The notes beneath the pieces were generated by a model, which was given only the letters and a program-made list of their open reading frames with translations, was not told the origin of the DNA and searched no databases. 64,000 nt of DNA, taken from assembly GCF_030272615.1 (NCBI RefSeq), contig NW_026728917.1, positions 62,001 to 126,000 of the forward strand, read 5' to 3'. Position numbers and translations under genes: made by a program. Below are positions 21,411-31,810 of this stretch, piece after piece (position 1 is the stretch's first letter; each line of letters starts with the position of its first letter). The stretch comes from Cryptomeria japonica. Lineage: Eukaryota > Streptophyta > Pinopsida > Cupressales > Cupressaceae.

Positions 21411-22368
21411 GATATTTTAGGTACTTGTTACATTATTATTTTGGACTGTGACTTGGATGGATTTTGGTAGTCGATATATTTTGACATCATTGTACTATGA
21501 TACATGTAATCTTTTTTTTTAATGTGATATATGAAGAGATCCCATGCTTTGATATTATATGCATATGTATGATGACACCTATATTGTTGATACAGGATGA
21601 TGATTATGAGTTATGCTTAGATTCATGCTATGGATGATTTGATTACTATATATACATGGTGATGATATGATTTCTAGATGCATGCTATGGATGATTTGTC
21701 TAATTATGTGGATGCAGGTAGAAGATGGACGATGCTTGTGGTAATGATGTTAATTATGATGTAATGATGATGATGTATGCAAAAATAATGAGTTGAAATA
21801 ATGCATAATGATGTTTGTGATAGATAATACTTGTTCATTTTTTATGATATGATATGAGTAAATGATGCATGTTGTAAGATGAATCTAAGTGAATCAAATG
21901 TGTATGCAAATGTGATGTATGAATGCACTTTAAATGGATGAACAAATGTTGATACAAATGTTTATGTATGAATGCACTTAAATGAATGTATCTAAATGAT
22001 GTAATGTTTATGAGATGTATTTAAAATTAATCTAAATGACTAAAATGATTCAAAACATAACTAAGTGATAAATGAGATTGAAATGATAATGCAAATAAAT
22101 GCAAATAGGGGATAAAGAATAATGAATAACTGCACCTTAATGCAATTAAAGGATAATGAATAACTGCACCTTAGTGCAATTGGAGGATAATGCATGCATC
22201 TCATGAATCTAGATGAAACAAAATGGGGAAAAATGCACCTATGAAATGAATTCTAAATGAACTTAAAGGATGATGAAAGGAATGCATATTTAAAATGAAT
22301 GCACTACATGGATGAATGAATGTTCTTTATAACAAATTCACTTAAATGAAATGCAACTAAATTATAGT
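21411..22368. other. ATG-rich AT spacer, no gene seen (copy A)
   Basis: Long runs built from ATGATG, GAATGCACTTAAATG and similar words, with no coding frame. It contains a two-unit 34-bp tandem repeat at 22119-22186. It may be the untranslated or spacer part of the PMD-bearing element. Confidence 0.55.
22119..22186 (+). repeat. 34-bp tandem repeat, two units (copy A)
   Basis: Both units contain AATGAATAACTGCACCTTA, beginning at 22121 and 22155, followed by TGCAATT. They differ at a few bases. Confidence 0.85.
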
Positions 22369-23154
22369 TGTAGACACCTAAAATTGTTTAGTCTAATTAA
22401 ATAAATATCTTTATTTATTTAATTATTTTAAGCCTAATTCTTCTATTAATTAAATAAATCTTTATTTATTTAACTAATTCATTTATCCTCTTTTAGCCTT
22501 ATTTCTCATTTAAATAAATACTTTTATTTATTTAAATTATCCTTTTCCTAAATTAAATAGATATCTTATTTATTTAATTGATCCCACTTCCTCTATTAAT
22601 TAAATAAATCTTTATTTATTTAATTAATTCATTAACCTTTTCTACCCATGACACATGTCATTCATCTCTTAATTCCTACACTACCTACCCTTTCATTATT
22701 TTCTTATTTTCTCTACCTACCCTCTAATCCTAGCTGACTATTTATCTCTTACACCTCCAATCTTATCCCTCCATTTCCTACAGTGTCTTCTATATAAGAG
22801 GACACTTCCTTCATTATCAACCCTGATTAGTTGACTTCTCAACTACATTACACTTTCAAACTTGCATATGCGATCAAGCCTACTTTCAACCACATTTCCG
22901 TTCTTTGTTGAGCTCTTGTGCACATATAAAATCTAAGAGCAAATATATCAAGCAAGATAAATGGAGATAGGAAGAATGGAGATCTAAACCCTATTGGACA
23001 TGTGATGGTATAATCTTTGTGATTTCATTTGATTTGCATTGTCTTAGGTAATCTTCATAAGTTATGGTGGATCTTTGTTGTTGTTAGGCTAGGGTTTTGT
23101 GGTTGAATTCATTTAGTCTTTCAATATTGTTGTTTTCCATTTTCACCATATACA
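22369..23154 (+). mobile_element. Gypsy-type 5' LTR, plus orientation, about 786 bp (copy A)
   Basis: It begins TGTAGACACCTAAAATTG and ends CATATACA, so it has TG...CA ends. U3 is built of ATTAATTAAATAAAT blocks. A TATA box (CTATATAAGAG) lies at about 22790. Directly after the LTR comes TTTTGGCACGCCCCATGGGA (23155-23174), the type of sequence found at the primer-binding position of many plant Gypsy elements. The broken gag-protease frame follows in the same orientation, which supports a 5' LTR. Confidence 0.65.
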
Positions 23155-23553
23155 TTTTGGCACGCCCCATGGGACATAGATTTTTGTTAGATCTATGTTT
23201 TTTGCAGGTTTTTCTAACCCTATATTGCTGTTTTGTAAAACAATTTGGAGAAAACCTTGTGCAGCTAGGGTTTTGGACACAAAATCAAGATCTTGGAGAG
23301 ATTTGATCCTATCTCACAAACGTATTAGAATTTTTGCACAGAATTTTATTGGCAAGTTGAAGACAGTATCAATAGATTTCAATCCAAAATTTAGAATTTT
23401 TGGAGCACATTTTCATTTTCTATGAATTTTTTATGATTTTTCATAAACAATTAATTTTGAGAGCAAATCAGTGAATTGTTCGGGTTTTCTTACATTTTTG
23501 GAAATATCTCATAATTATACACAACATCTGTTCTTTGTGATTTTAATTTTGAT

Positions 23554-25446
23554 GCAAAAAAATTCTTAAAAAATCAGATCTTTAAAGATCCATTCCCAAA
23601 ACATGACAAGGAAAAAGCTAAAGCCATAGATGAGCAAACCAACTATACCAAAGAATCCTATAACTATGATTCAATTGTTGATCACATTTCAATGGACAAT
23701 TATGTCTCTACCATTATCATCAAGGACAAAACGCATGAGAATTCTACCCAAAGACCCAAGGTTGTCCTGAAAGGAATTAGATCTTCTTCCGAACCTACCT
23801 CTTAGTGTAATGTTACAACTCATCGAGGAAAATTCACTTTACAAGGTGCTCCAGCTAAAAAGACTACTTCCTTATCAACCAAACTTGAGTATGACCTTGT
23901 AGAACAGTTAGGGAAGAAACCCACACCTATCTCCATCCTTGAACTTTTACGCATATCCCCTGCACATAAGGCCATTCTTGACAAAACCTTGAGAGACACT
24001 TCCATCCCTATTGATCTAAACATGGACCAGTTTCAATCCTTGGTGGGATACCTTTCTGTTCCACACTCCCTTACATTCACAGAAGCTGATGACGCCTCTG
24101 TGAGCCAACCACATAATGCACCTTTACACATTGAAACCTTCCTACATAAACATTGAATAAAGCGAGTCTTGATAGATGGAGGAGCAGGTCTAAACATTTG
24201 TACATTGAGCACTATCAAACAATTGGGATATTCTGATAAAGCTGTGAATTCTACAAACAAAATTACCATCAAAGCATATGATGATGAAGAGCATTCATCC
24301 AAAGGCATAGTCACTTTACCTCTTAGAGTTGGGCCAATTACAAAAGATGAGGTTTGTCAAGTCCTTGACCTCGATCTCACATACAACATATTGCTAGGAC
24401 GTCCATGGATTCATGAGATGAGCGCATTACCATCTACATACCATCGATGTATCAAGTTTTCACACAATGGAGTTGAAGTTATCATCAAAGCTGATCCTAA
24501 CCCATTCATATATTGCAACAATCTATGACCTAGATCAGAAATAACAATCCCAATCAATTTAGAGGCTATTCCTTCATCAACTTATGTGGATCCAGAATCA
24601 TTAAAGGCTTCTACATCCAAACAAATAGAGCTAAAAGAAAAATTCAAGATTAAAGACATGAGATGTGGTGAGTATATCTGTCATGCTGATCAACTCCCAC
24701 TATCTCCTAAGACATTCAGTCGACAGGAACAACCTACAAAAAATTTGCAATGCCAAGGAATTGGGTGTGAACCACCTAGTGTTGTGGCTACTATGTCTGA
24801 ATGCAAATCACCTCTAGTGCTGCAAGCAGCTCTTGATATCAATAGTCCTAAGAGTGGTTCCAACAAAGAATCTATTGAGCATATCACCAACCCTCTTGAT
24901 AACTCACATAGCTTTACCATATCATCCACTTATTCCATTTCCAGTCCTCTCCCAGACTTGGATCAACAAGAATTACAAAAGCCCTTACTAATTGGGGATG
25001 AAAAATTAAGCCTTGAAAAGAAAAAACTAAAAGTGAAAACTAAAGAAAAGTCTTTTAGTTCAAATCAAAATCAAAAGCTATTGGACTCTGAAAAAATCAA
25101 GGTCAAGGATAAAAATCCTATGAAAGAAAAAGAACAAGAGTTGATCTCCCCTAATATCAAAATAACTGGGGGCAAAAGTTCTACAATTTTAAGTCAAAAA
25201 GCATACTTGTTGATCTGAAGTCTCTATCATGTCATGATACTTTCACTTCTTTTCACAAGCATAAGCCTTCATCACTCATCCACTTGTTCCACACATTCTT
25301 TCCCTTCTAGCAATACATCATGGACCTTTAAGGGAGCTTCCTTGAGGGACTTTGTTATCAGGGATGCTGAAACTTCTTTAGGTGATTGTGGTATTGTTGC
25401 CTTTAAAAAAGAATCTTGTTATTACAATATTCAACATAATTATTAA
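23554..25446 (+). pseudogene. Gypsy gag C-terminus and aspartic protease remnant (copy A)
   Basis: One frame runs to the TAA at 25444 with internal stops at 23803 (TAG), 24154, 24526 and 25216 (TGA) and no frameshift. Blocks: LEYDLVEQLGKKPTPISILE and LLRISPAHKAILDKTLRDTS (about 23886-24003), found before the protease of plant Gypsy elements; the protease VLIDGGAGLNICTLSTIKQL (24166 on), carrying the catalytic Asp in a D-G-G-A-G context; and YNILLGRPWIHE (about 24382). A lysine/serine-rich spacer (24586-25218) and a tail with SLRDFVIRDAETSLGDCGIV follow. Reverse transcriptase, RNase H and integrase are absent: the element stops about 60 bases before the neighbouring minus-strand gene fragment. 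Confidence 0.85.
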
Positions 25447-25506
25447 ATTGATACAAGAAGGATTTCTAAATTGTCACCTCTTGGAGAGGCTTTTTTATGA
25501 TGAAAC

Positions 25507-26478
25507 CTTGTTCAAGTATGGTGGAGGACTGAAATGAGCTGCTGCACCCATTTATCGTGCATTTGGTTGGACAATATTTCTCATTGCACTGATGTGCTTT
25601 ATGGTTCGATTCAATCGCCACAACACAGGGATTAATGCAGCTTGGAAGAGAGCATTTTCTGTTGCACATATGTTGAGGGGAATCGCACTTGTGCTGGCCA
25701 GGCTGCCCTGGCCACAGAGAACATTTCTCATTACAATTTGAAGATGTCTCATATAAGTAACAGCTCTGGCCACATGTATGATTTTTCCTTTTGCAATTGT
25801 GATTTCCTTCATGCCCTGCTAAATCCCCGCATAAGCTTAAGCTGTCTCCTTCTCGAGTACAATAACTGCAGTTTTCTGTACACAAATGACTCCCCATGCA
25901 AGAATGACGGTCACCATGCCCTTTCTCCATCACACATCTCCAGAAGCAAACAGAACATTTGCATCCACAAACTGATAGTCCTTGCTTTACTTTGCCAAGA
26001 GCTACATTAGCCTCTAGCTGCAACCTTTGCTCCTCGTCATCATCACAGAAATCTGTGGTGTTTGAACTTATAGAAGACTCCCCGACAGCAACAGGAAAAT
26101 CAGGAACTCCTTCCTGTGTGTTGAAATTATCCAAAACCCTTAATTCTTCATTTGTATCTGTCACAGAAAGGCATCCCATGTGGACCGCAGACGTAAGATT
26201 TCTCCTCAGGATATCAACTGTCATAGCCACTCGCTTGCTGTCAATATCAGTCCAGTCCTTGGCTGCAATCTGAGCTATAATAAGCTTCAGATCCCTCATG
26301 AAGGTGAATCCACTGTAATAGCAAGAATCGATTCTTTATGTCACCGCTTCTGCTAGCTCACTCAGGCTCTCTCTATAATACTCAGATCTATTATAAGGAG
26401 CCATAGCAGCAATCTCGACCTTTCCGTCGTACATTTTAAAAATGAAATTGTTCATTTGTGCTTTCCTACACAATGATC
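25507..26478 (-). pseudogene. Cys/His-rich protein gene fragment with one in-frame stop (copy A)
   Basis: A single minus-strand frame is read from about 26478 (after CTATCAG, a possible acceptor) to 25507 (before GTTTCA, a possible donor). It begins SLCRKAQMNNFIFKMYDGKV, with EIAAMAPYNRSEYYRESLSE, meets TAA at 26338, then continues in the same frame FMRDLKLIIAQIAAKDWTDI with VDILRRNLTSAV. The second half has dense Cys/His pairs of zinc-binding type (HTCGQSC, CNEKCSLWPGQPGQHKC, HMCNRKCSLPSC, HQCNEKYCPTKC). I do not recognise the family securely; the spacing recalls NFX1-like or large multidomain GTPase/VWA proteins. The clean frame on both sides of one stop suggests either a young pseudogene or a real end before 26338 with a start at 26299. 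Flanking exons were not found. Confidence 0.6.
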
Positions 26479-26676
26479 CTGATAGTTGCATTTATAATTA
26501 TCTGAAATTTAACTTTCATTAAATCAAAATAAAGAACTATTAGATCTTCATACAACTTCGCTTCCACCGACTTTCTCAACAACAACTCAAACCAATCACA
26601 CCTCCTTCCTACCACTCCCGACAGGAACTTCGCTGCTTGCAGCTCTCGCTAAAAAAGGGTTTGGGTGGTACATCAT

Positions 26677-26806
26677 GGCGCTTGCTATGAGGCCCTTTAA
26701 ACAGCACCCCATAGCTCCCTACTTCATAGGTTGCACGATGCTGCAGGAGGAGGCTAGGAAGTAGGGGGCCATGGGGTGCTGTTTAAAGGACCCCATAGCC
26801 AGCGCC
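26677..26806. repeat. Near-perfect inverted repeat, 49-base arms, 32-base loop (copy A)
   Basis: The arms 26677-26725 and 26758-26806 match at 44 of 49 positions when one is reverse-complemented. Both contain CTTTAAACAGCACCCCAT or its complement. A minus-strand transcript would pair better: three of the five differences become G-U wobbles, against one for the plus strand. There is no target-site duplication at the ends, so it does not look like a fresh MITE. It could be a small-RNA precursor or a remnant foldback. It lies 199 bases upstream of the Cys/His-rich fragment. Confidence 0.85.
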
Positions 26807-27738
26807 TAAAAACAGATGAGACGATATGTACGTACGGCTCATTAGGCACATTACCAAGTAAACACTATCATTAAAGTCTAGTTAAACTCCGTCAGTAGTT
26901 CGATCGTGCACACAGATCAACTTGATTGTTTTCCTGTGCATTAATGACCTTATTTCAGAGTTCACATGCCAAGCGATGCAACTAGCAACTGATGAAAATG
27001 ATCCTGAGATCAACTTAGAGGTGTACTGTAAAAGCACAGTTGTAAAGCATCTGCATTTTGCAGGGATTTCTCACATGCGCAAAGTTGATAATTATAGCGC
27101 TTTCATCATTAAAGAGCCAAGTTCCACTAATTGACAAAATTGTCATGTGAGCTCTGAAACGAAGCCAAGTCCTGTAGAGAAAAACTGGTGAGTTGATATG
27201 TACGTACCGCTCAAATATGGAGTTTTGTTAGCGTGGCAAGGACATTTGGTTGCAGCAGAGCAATAGCACAAATGTTGTTCAGTTCAGTGTTTAAATGGTG
27301 ATTTGCATTTTAGATAGTTCATTTATTATGCGGATGATAATGTTGAAGTAGTTATATTAAAGAATTGATCAGTATTTGTATAAAAGATTAATAATAGTTG
27401 TATGATAGACCTAAAACGGAAAAGTAATGAGCAATGTATTTGTGCATAGATGATCATCTATTAGTTCTTCCGCACAATTTCAATAATATTTGAAGGTCTC
27501 TTAAACATTAGGTTATATATTTTATTGGAAATGTTTATTAAAATATTAATATTTCATATTTTAATAAATTTGGTTCACATTTTATTATCAAATAATTGTA
27601 GAATTAAATAATATGGAGCCCTTTAACTTGCACATTCTAATCTTAAACCTAATAATCACCATTAAAGATTCCTACCTCATTCTTATACTCTTGCCTCTTG
27701 TCACTAATTACAAATCTCAATCTTCTAGCTACATTTAC
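26807..27738. other. Non-coding stretch, one diverged 34-bp direct repeat (copy A)
   Basis: GATATGTACGTAC occurs within a 34-base repeat at 26808-26841 and 27180-27213 (5 mismatches). A 70-codon open frame at 26922-27134 resembles nothing I know. No other structure was seen. Confidence 0.5.
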
Positions 27739-28007
27739 AATGACTAGGCTTAACTATATTAATTTGCAAGCGAGGATACAAACATACATCTTTGTCCATC
27801 TAGAATAAGTTGAAGAGTTATTGGAAGAGGAGACCATGATATAAGCATGATCACTCTAGGCTATGGAAGTGGGAATGACTAGGCTTAACTATATTAATTT
27901 GCAGCGAGGATACAAACATACATCTTTGTCCATCTAGAATAAGTTGAAGAGTTATTGGAAGAGGAGACCATGATATAAGCATGATCACTCTAGGCTATGG
28001 AAGTGGG
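27739..28007 (+). repeat. 135-bp tandem duplication (copy A)
   Basis: Units 27739-27873 and 27874-28007 begin AATGACTAGGCTTAAC and end GGAAGTGGG. They differ by a single missing A (GCAAGCG against GCAGCG). The near identity indicates a young local duplication that nevertheless predates the 28.9-kb one. Confidence 0.95.
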
Positions 28008-28009
28008 AA

Positions 28010-28753
28010 ATTTCAACCACACCAGCTACTTGAGCGATTCATAAATTATGATTATGTGTGCCTATAGCCACTCCCAACCTCACTTCTTTCCTTGATTTGA
28101 TCCTACCAAAACCAACATCCTACTATTTCTCATTCAATTCCACAATGAAATATCAATTGTAAATACTACAATCATTATGTATAAATGATGTCATGTATCC
28201 ATTTTCTAGTAAATTGTTTATAAATTGTGTTTTATTTACATACATGAATTTAATGCTCCCTTACCTTCTATAGATCCTTTTGATATTGCAATTGAACTTA
28301 ACCTAAATGTTTTATCATATCAATTGAGCACACATTTACATGATTGGTTTTATGTGGTAGTATTTTAAGTCATTTAATTGCATTCATTTTACATCTCTAA
28401 TCCCTCAAACAATATTTCTTATTTAAGAATGTTAAAGGAGGATCAACATAAAAAAATTGGATTTTGTGCACAAAAAACGAAAGATGAAATCATATTTGAG
28501 GGTCCTTGCTTACTATATTTGATCCTTGTATGGTTTTGAGAGGTTGAACTAGAAAAACTTATCTCCTTGTGACATAATGAGAACTCTTCAAAAAAAAAAA
28601 AATGGCTAGTCTGTAGATATTCAAAGTAGTGAAAGCCAAGTTCCACATGGAAACAAGAAACAAAGTAGAACAAGTTACTACATATTGTTAAATATGTATT
28701 TATATGATGAGTTTATGGTCTTAGATCTAAGTTGGAGGTCCACTTAGTAGGAG

Positions 28754-28756
<3 letters not shown>
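28010..28756. other. AT-rich stretch, no gene seen (copy A)
   Basis: No domain, RNA gene or repeat was recognised apart from short A and T runs. The open frame at 28443-28673 (-) is low-complexity. Confidence 0.5.

Positions 28757-28814
<58 letters not shown>
28757..28814 (+). repeat. (GA)29 microsatellite (copy A)
   Basis: Perfect GA run of 58 bases after GGAGGAG. The equivalent in copy B has 27 units, so this locus distinguishes the copies. Confidence 0.97.
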
Positions 28815-28817
<3 letters not shown>

Positions 28818-29080
28818 TTTAATTAAAAGGTAGTTTCTTTTATCCTATAAATTTCAATTTAGATTTTGTAGTTTGAAATTTAATTTATTATATAAATAAA
28901 ATTCAAAATACAATTATTAGTATTTTAATTATTATTTGTCTTAGACATTTTTAATTACATGTCTTAGATAGGTTGTTACATGCACGAAACCAGATCAAAG
29001 CCTTAGACGAGATGCTTAAGTCTTGAAGCCAAACAATATATATAAATAGATGTCGACTCATCCTATTTTTCAACTTCTTT

Positions 29081-29401
29081 AAGGTGGGTTGAATAGAATG
29101 ATAAAACTTTCTAGACCTTTCAACCTTCCTTTTGATGCATTTTTTGATGAGTGGAACTAACATAATAGAACTTTCTAGACTATTCTGACTCTTCCTTCCT
29201 ACATGGATCACACAACATAATACAACTTATTGTCCTATGAGAATTCATTTTTCTGTGGATCGCCTAGCATGATATAGCTTGCTAGCTCGTAGAATCCATG
29301 TTACCTTGTTTCTCTCTCTCATAGATCACCCAACATAACACAACTTGCTAGTCTATGGCATCCACGTTTTCTCATTTCTTCTCCCCATGAACTCATAGCT
29401 T
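29081..29401 (+). repeat. Degenerate short-repeat array (copy B)
   Basis: Counterpart of 170-490; no difference noticed. Confidence 0.55.
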
Positions 29402-29825
29402 TGCTAGTTGTTGGATCACAAGTTCATTATTTGATGCATGCTCTTTCTCTTTCTAGGTGACTACTTGTGTTCTTGTAATAACATTCCGAGAATCAAATTA
29501 GTGGCTAAGACATTTTTATTTTTATTATTGAGGTCTCTTCAACTGGTTGACTTAGAGATTTTTGTTTTAGTACTAATCCCTTTGTTTTGTGTCTTTTGTC
29601 TTTGATTTCCTTTTTTTGACTTTTTTTATTTTGTCTTGTTTTGTGTTCCCTTGCATGTGTTTGGATGAGTAAAGATCTTAAGATTGGGGGCTTGGTTCCT
29701 CAAAATTAGTGATGGCTTATCTCTTTGTGATCTTGCTCCTATTTTCTCCTCTCTTTTTTCCTCATCTTTCTACTTTATCGTGAGTATTTGCATAAAATCG
29801 TACTCTTGTTAAAGTGGGGGATAAA

Positions 29826-31186
29826 CATAACATCGTAAATTGTAATCGATATAATTCACACCTCCTTCTTGTGGCCCTACTTTAGTTCATCCAATCCTAG
29901 TTCTTCCCTACACCTATTTTGGCTCATTTTACTTGAAATTTTATGTCACCTAATTGCATGACCTAGTGGACCCCATCCTAGAATGTTGCTCTCCAAGATA
30001 CAACCTTGTTTTTCCTATTTTGGGAGGAGAAGGGCGCTTGGGGGACCCCTATCTAGACCAGGATGTCTTGGGTGCCATGGTCCCCCTTAAACAAGTCCTA
30101 AATTAAATAGGACTGGGCACTATGCCTCCTCAATTTATTTTTCTCCACATACCTCAATGTAACCATTGGAGGTAAGCCTTACTGGTAATTTACCAATGAA
30201 ACTATATATAAAGGCATCCTATCAATTAAATTTGATTATCATTTTCATACCCCATCATTTGTGCATACACCAATCATTTGTTATCAAGCATTCTTAAGCA
30301 CTCAAGGTAGGATTTCATCCCACCATATTCTTAAAACATCATGGAGAAAATTGTATCATTCCTCATGCAAGCATGTATGTTCTATTAGGTCATGTTCATG
30401 TTATGTCAAGTCATGTTATTGCATTGACATATGTGATCACATTCAAAGAGGATTGCACAATCAACTTCAATAAGTCATTACTGATTTGAGGTATTATGAT
30501 ATAGAATTTACTTTAGTATTTCAGTTACAAGTTGAATTTAATTCAAGGCTTTATCTCTTGAACTGGGGTTTAACCTTTAAGGCAAATCCCCATCAACAAC
30601 CCTATTTCTTTCTTTTTGTGTGAAGGGAATTATCTCAAGAGTTGTGATTGGGAAATCTGGTACTAGTGTCAATGACAACGATCAGACTCAACTTTTGAAG
30701 GTGCAAAAAGTAGAGGACTAGGGTGATCAAATCCCCTCGATCTCATGAATTTTTGACAACCTTTCAATGATGGATTATGTATGTCATCCTAATTTGGAAA
30801 ACATCCAGTCTATTTGCCCCTGATACTTGGAGGACTAGGGCAATCTGCTCCCTTAGTCTTGACAATTATGCCTAAATATTTCTTTGTAGGTTCTGATCCA
30901 TTTTCCCACCTCAGATCTAAGTTTACATCTCTGCATGATATCTAGAACATTATGTTACTATTATTCAATATCCATTTCTCATTATTTTTCCTAGATCTAG
31001 CATTACAACTTAACCCTAATTGCTATTCAAATTTAACTCTAACAAGGTAAGGATTAACTTGATCCGAGTTTAGTTATTTCAGGATTGAATAAATTAAATT
31101 CCTTCCCTTGATGTGAGGTTGGTCCCAAGTGAAATTAGTGGCTTTATTATCAATCCAGGTGGTGAAACCCTAATTTATCAATACCT
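29826..31186 (+). mobile_element. Probable Gypsy-type LTR (copy B)
   Basis: Counterpart of 915-2275, with the TATA-like box near 30201. It lies about 1 kb beyond the GA microsatellite that ends copy A. Confidence 0.4.
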
Positions 31187-31521
31187 TACAATTTGTATAA
31201 TTTAATTATATAGTTTTGAAGTAAGATTTTTTTCAATGGTGACTTGCAATGGAAAAGATTATTTCTAAACCCAAAATGTGTTCCTAATTATATCAATAAA
31301 AATAGAACATTTTTCTAGTTGGGTATTCCCCCCAAAAAAATTCAGAAGGCTTCATTTCATTCTTTTTAGCATCCATTCTATTCTCTAAGAAACATTAACA
31401 ACAAATTGCCAAAATGGTATCAAATTTATTTTGTATCAAATAATTTTTGTTGTTGTTGTTGTTTAAAAACTTATGTGAGGGTTTCGGATTTGTACTATTT
31501 AATGACCTATTTTTTGTTGTT

Positions 31522-31792
31522 GAAATGGAAGTATGACAAATCTCCCAATATATGTCAGGAGAAGGGAGTAGTCTTGGATGGTTTGAAGTCATCAACCCAA
31601 GTACAAGATTACTTCATTATAGTATACAAGTGCTGAAATATTTTCCCTTTAAAATTACGCTAGATGTAGGTAAATTTGAAAGGGAAGTAGGACAAATCTC
31701 TCGGAAAAATCACATGACATAAGAAGGGAGTAGGCTTGGATGGTTTGAAGTCATCAAACTAAGCACAAAATTTCTTCGCTATAGTATACGAC
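31522..31792 (+). repeat. Two imperfect direct repeats (copy B)
   Basis: Counterpart of 2611-2881. Confidence 0.7.
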
Positions 31793-31810
31793 AAAAAAAA
31801 GTTCTTGAGA

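Larger units (their letters stand above)
1..28911. repeat. 28.9-kb tandem repeat unit, copy A
   Basis: Position 1 aligns with 28912 and 57821, and the sequence then follows the same order at constant offsets of 28911 (to copy B) and 57820 (to copy C). The unit holds one intact-looking gene (ankyrin/PGG, minus strand), several transposon relics and two other broken genes. The phase is arbitrary: the window opens inside the array, so the true breakpoints of the duplicated segment are not visible. Copy A carries TGC at 20271-20273 where copy B has CGC, and has 29 GA units at 28757-28814. The periodicity is seen directly; whether the array exists in the genome is not decided by the sequence alone. 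Confidence 0.97.

Noticed and set aside
24586-25218. Lysine/serine-rich 210-codon frame as a separate gene
   Set aside because: It continues the Gypsy gag-protease frame in phase after a single stop at 24526, so it is part of that remnant.
26677-26806. Foldback as a typical MITE
   Set aside because: No matching target-site duplication at the ends (flanks CAT and TAA), although an old MITE cannot be excluded.
26922-27134. Plus-strand 70-codon open frame (starts MIVFLCINDL)
   Set aside because: Protein-like composition but no recognised domain, no splice context and short length; not supported as a gene.
28443-28673. Minus-strand 76-codon open frame with poly-Phe
   Set aside because: The phenylalanines come from a poly-A run on the plus strand; no coding evidence.
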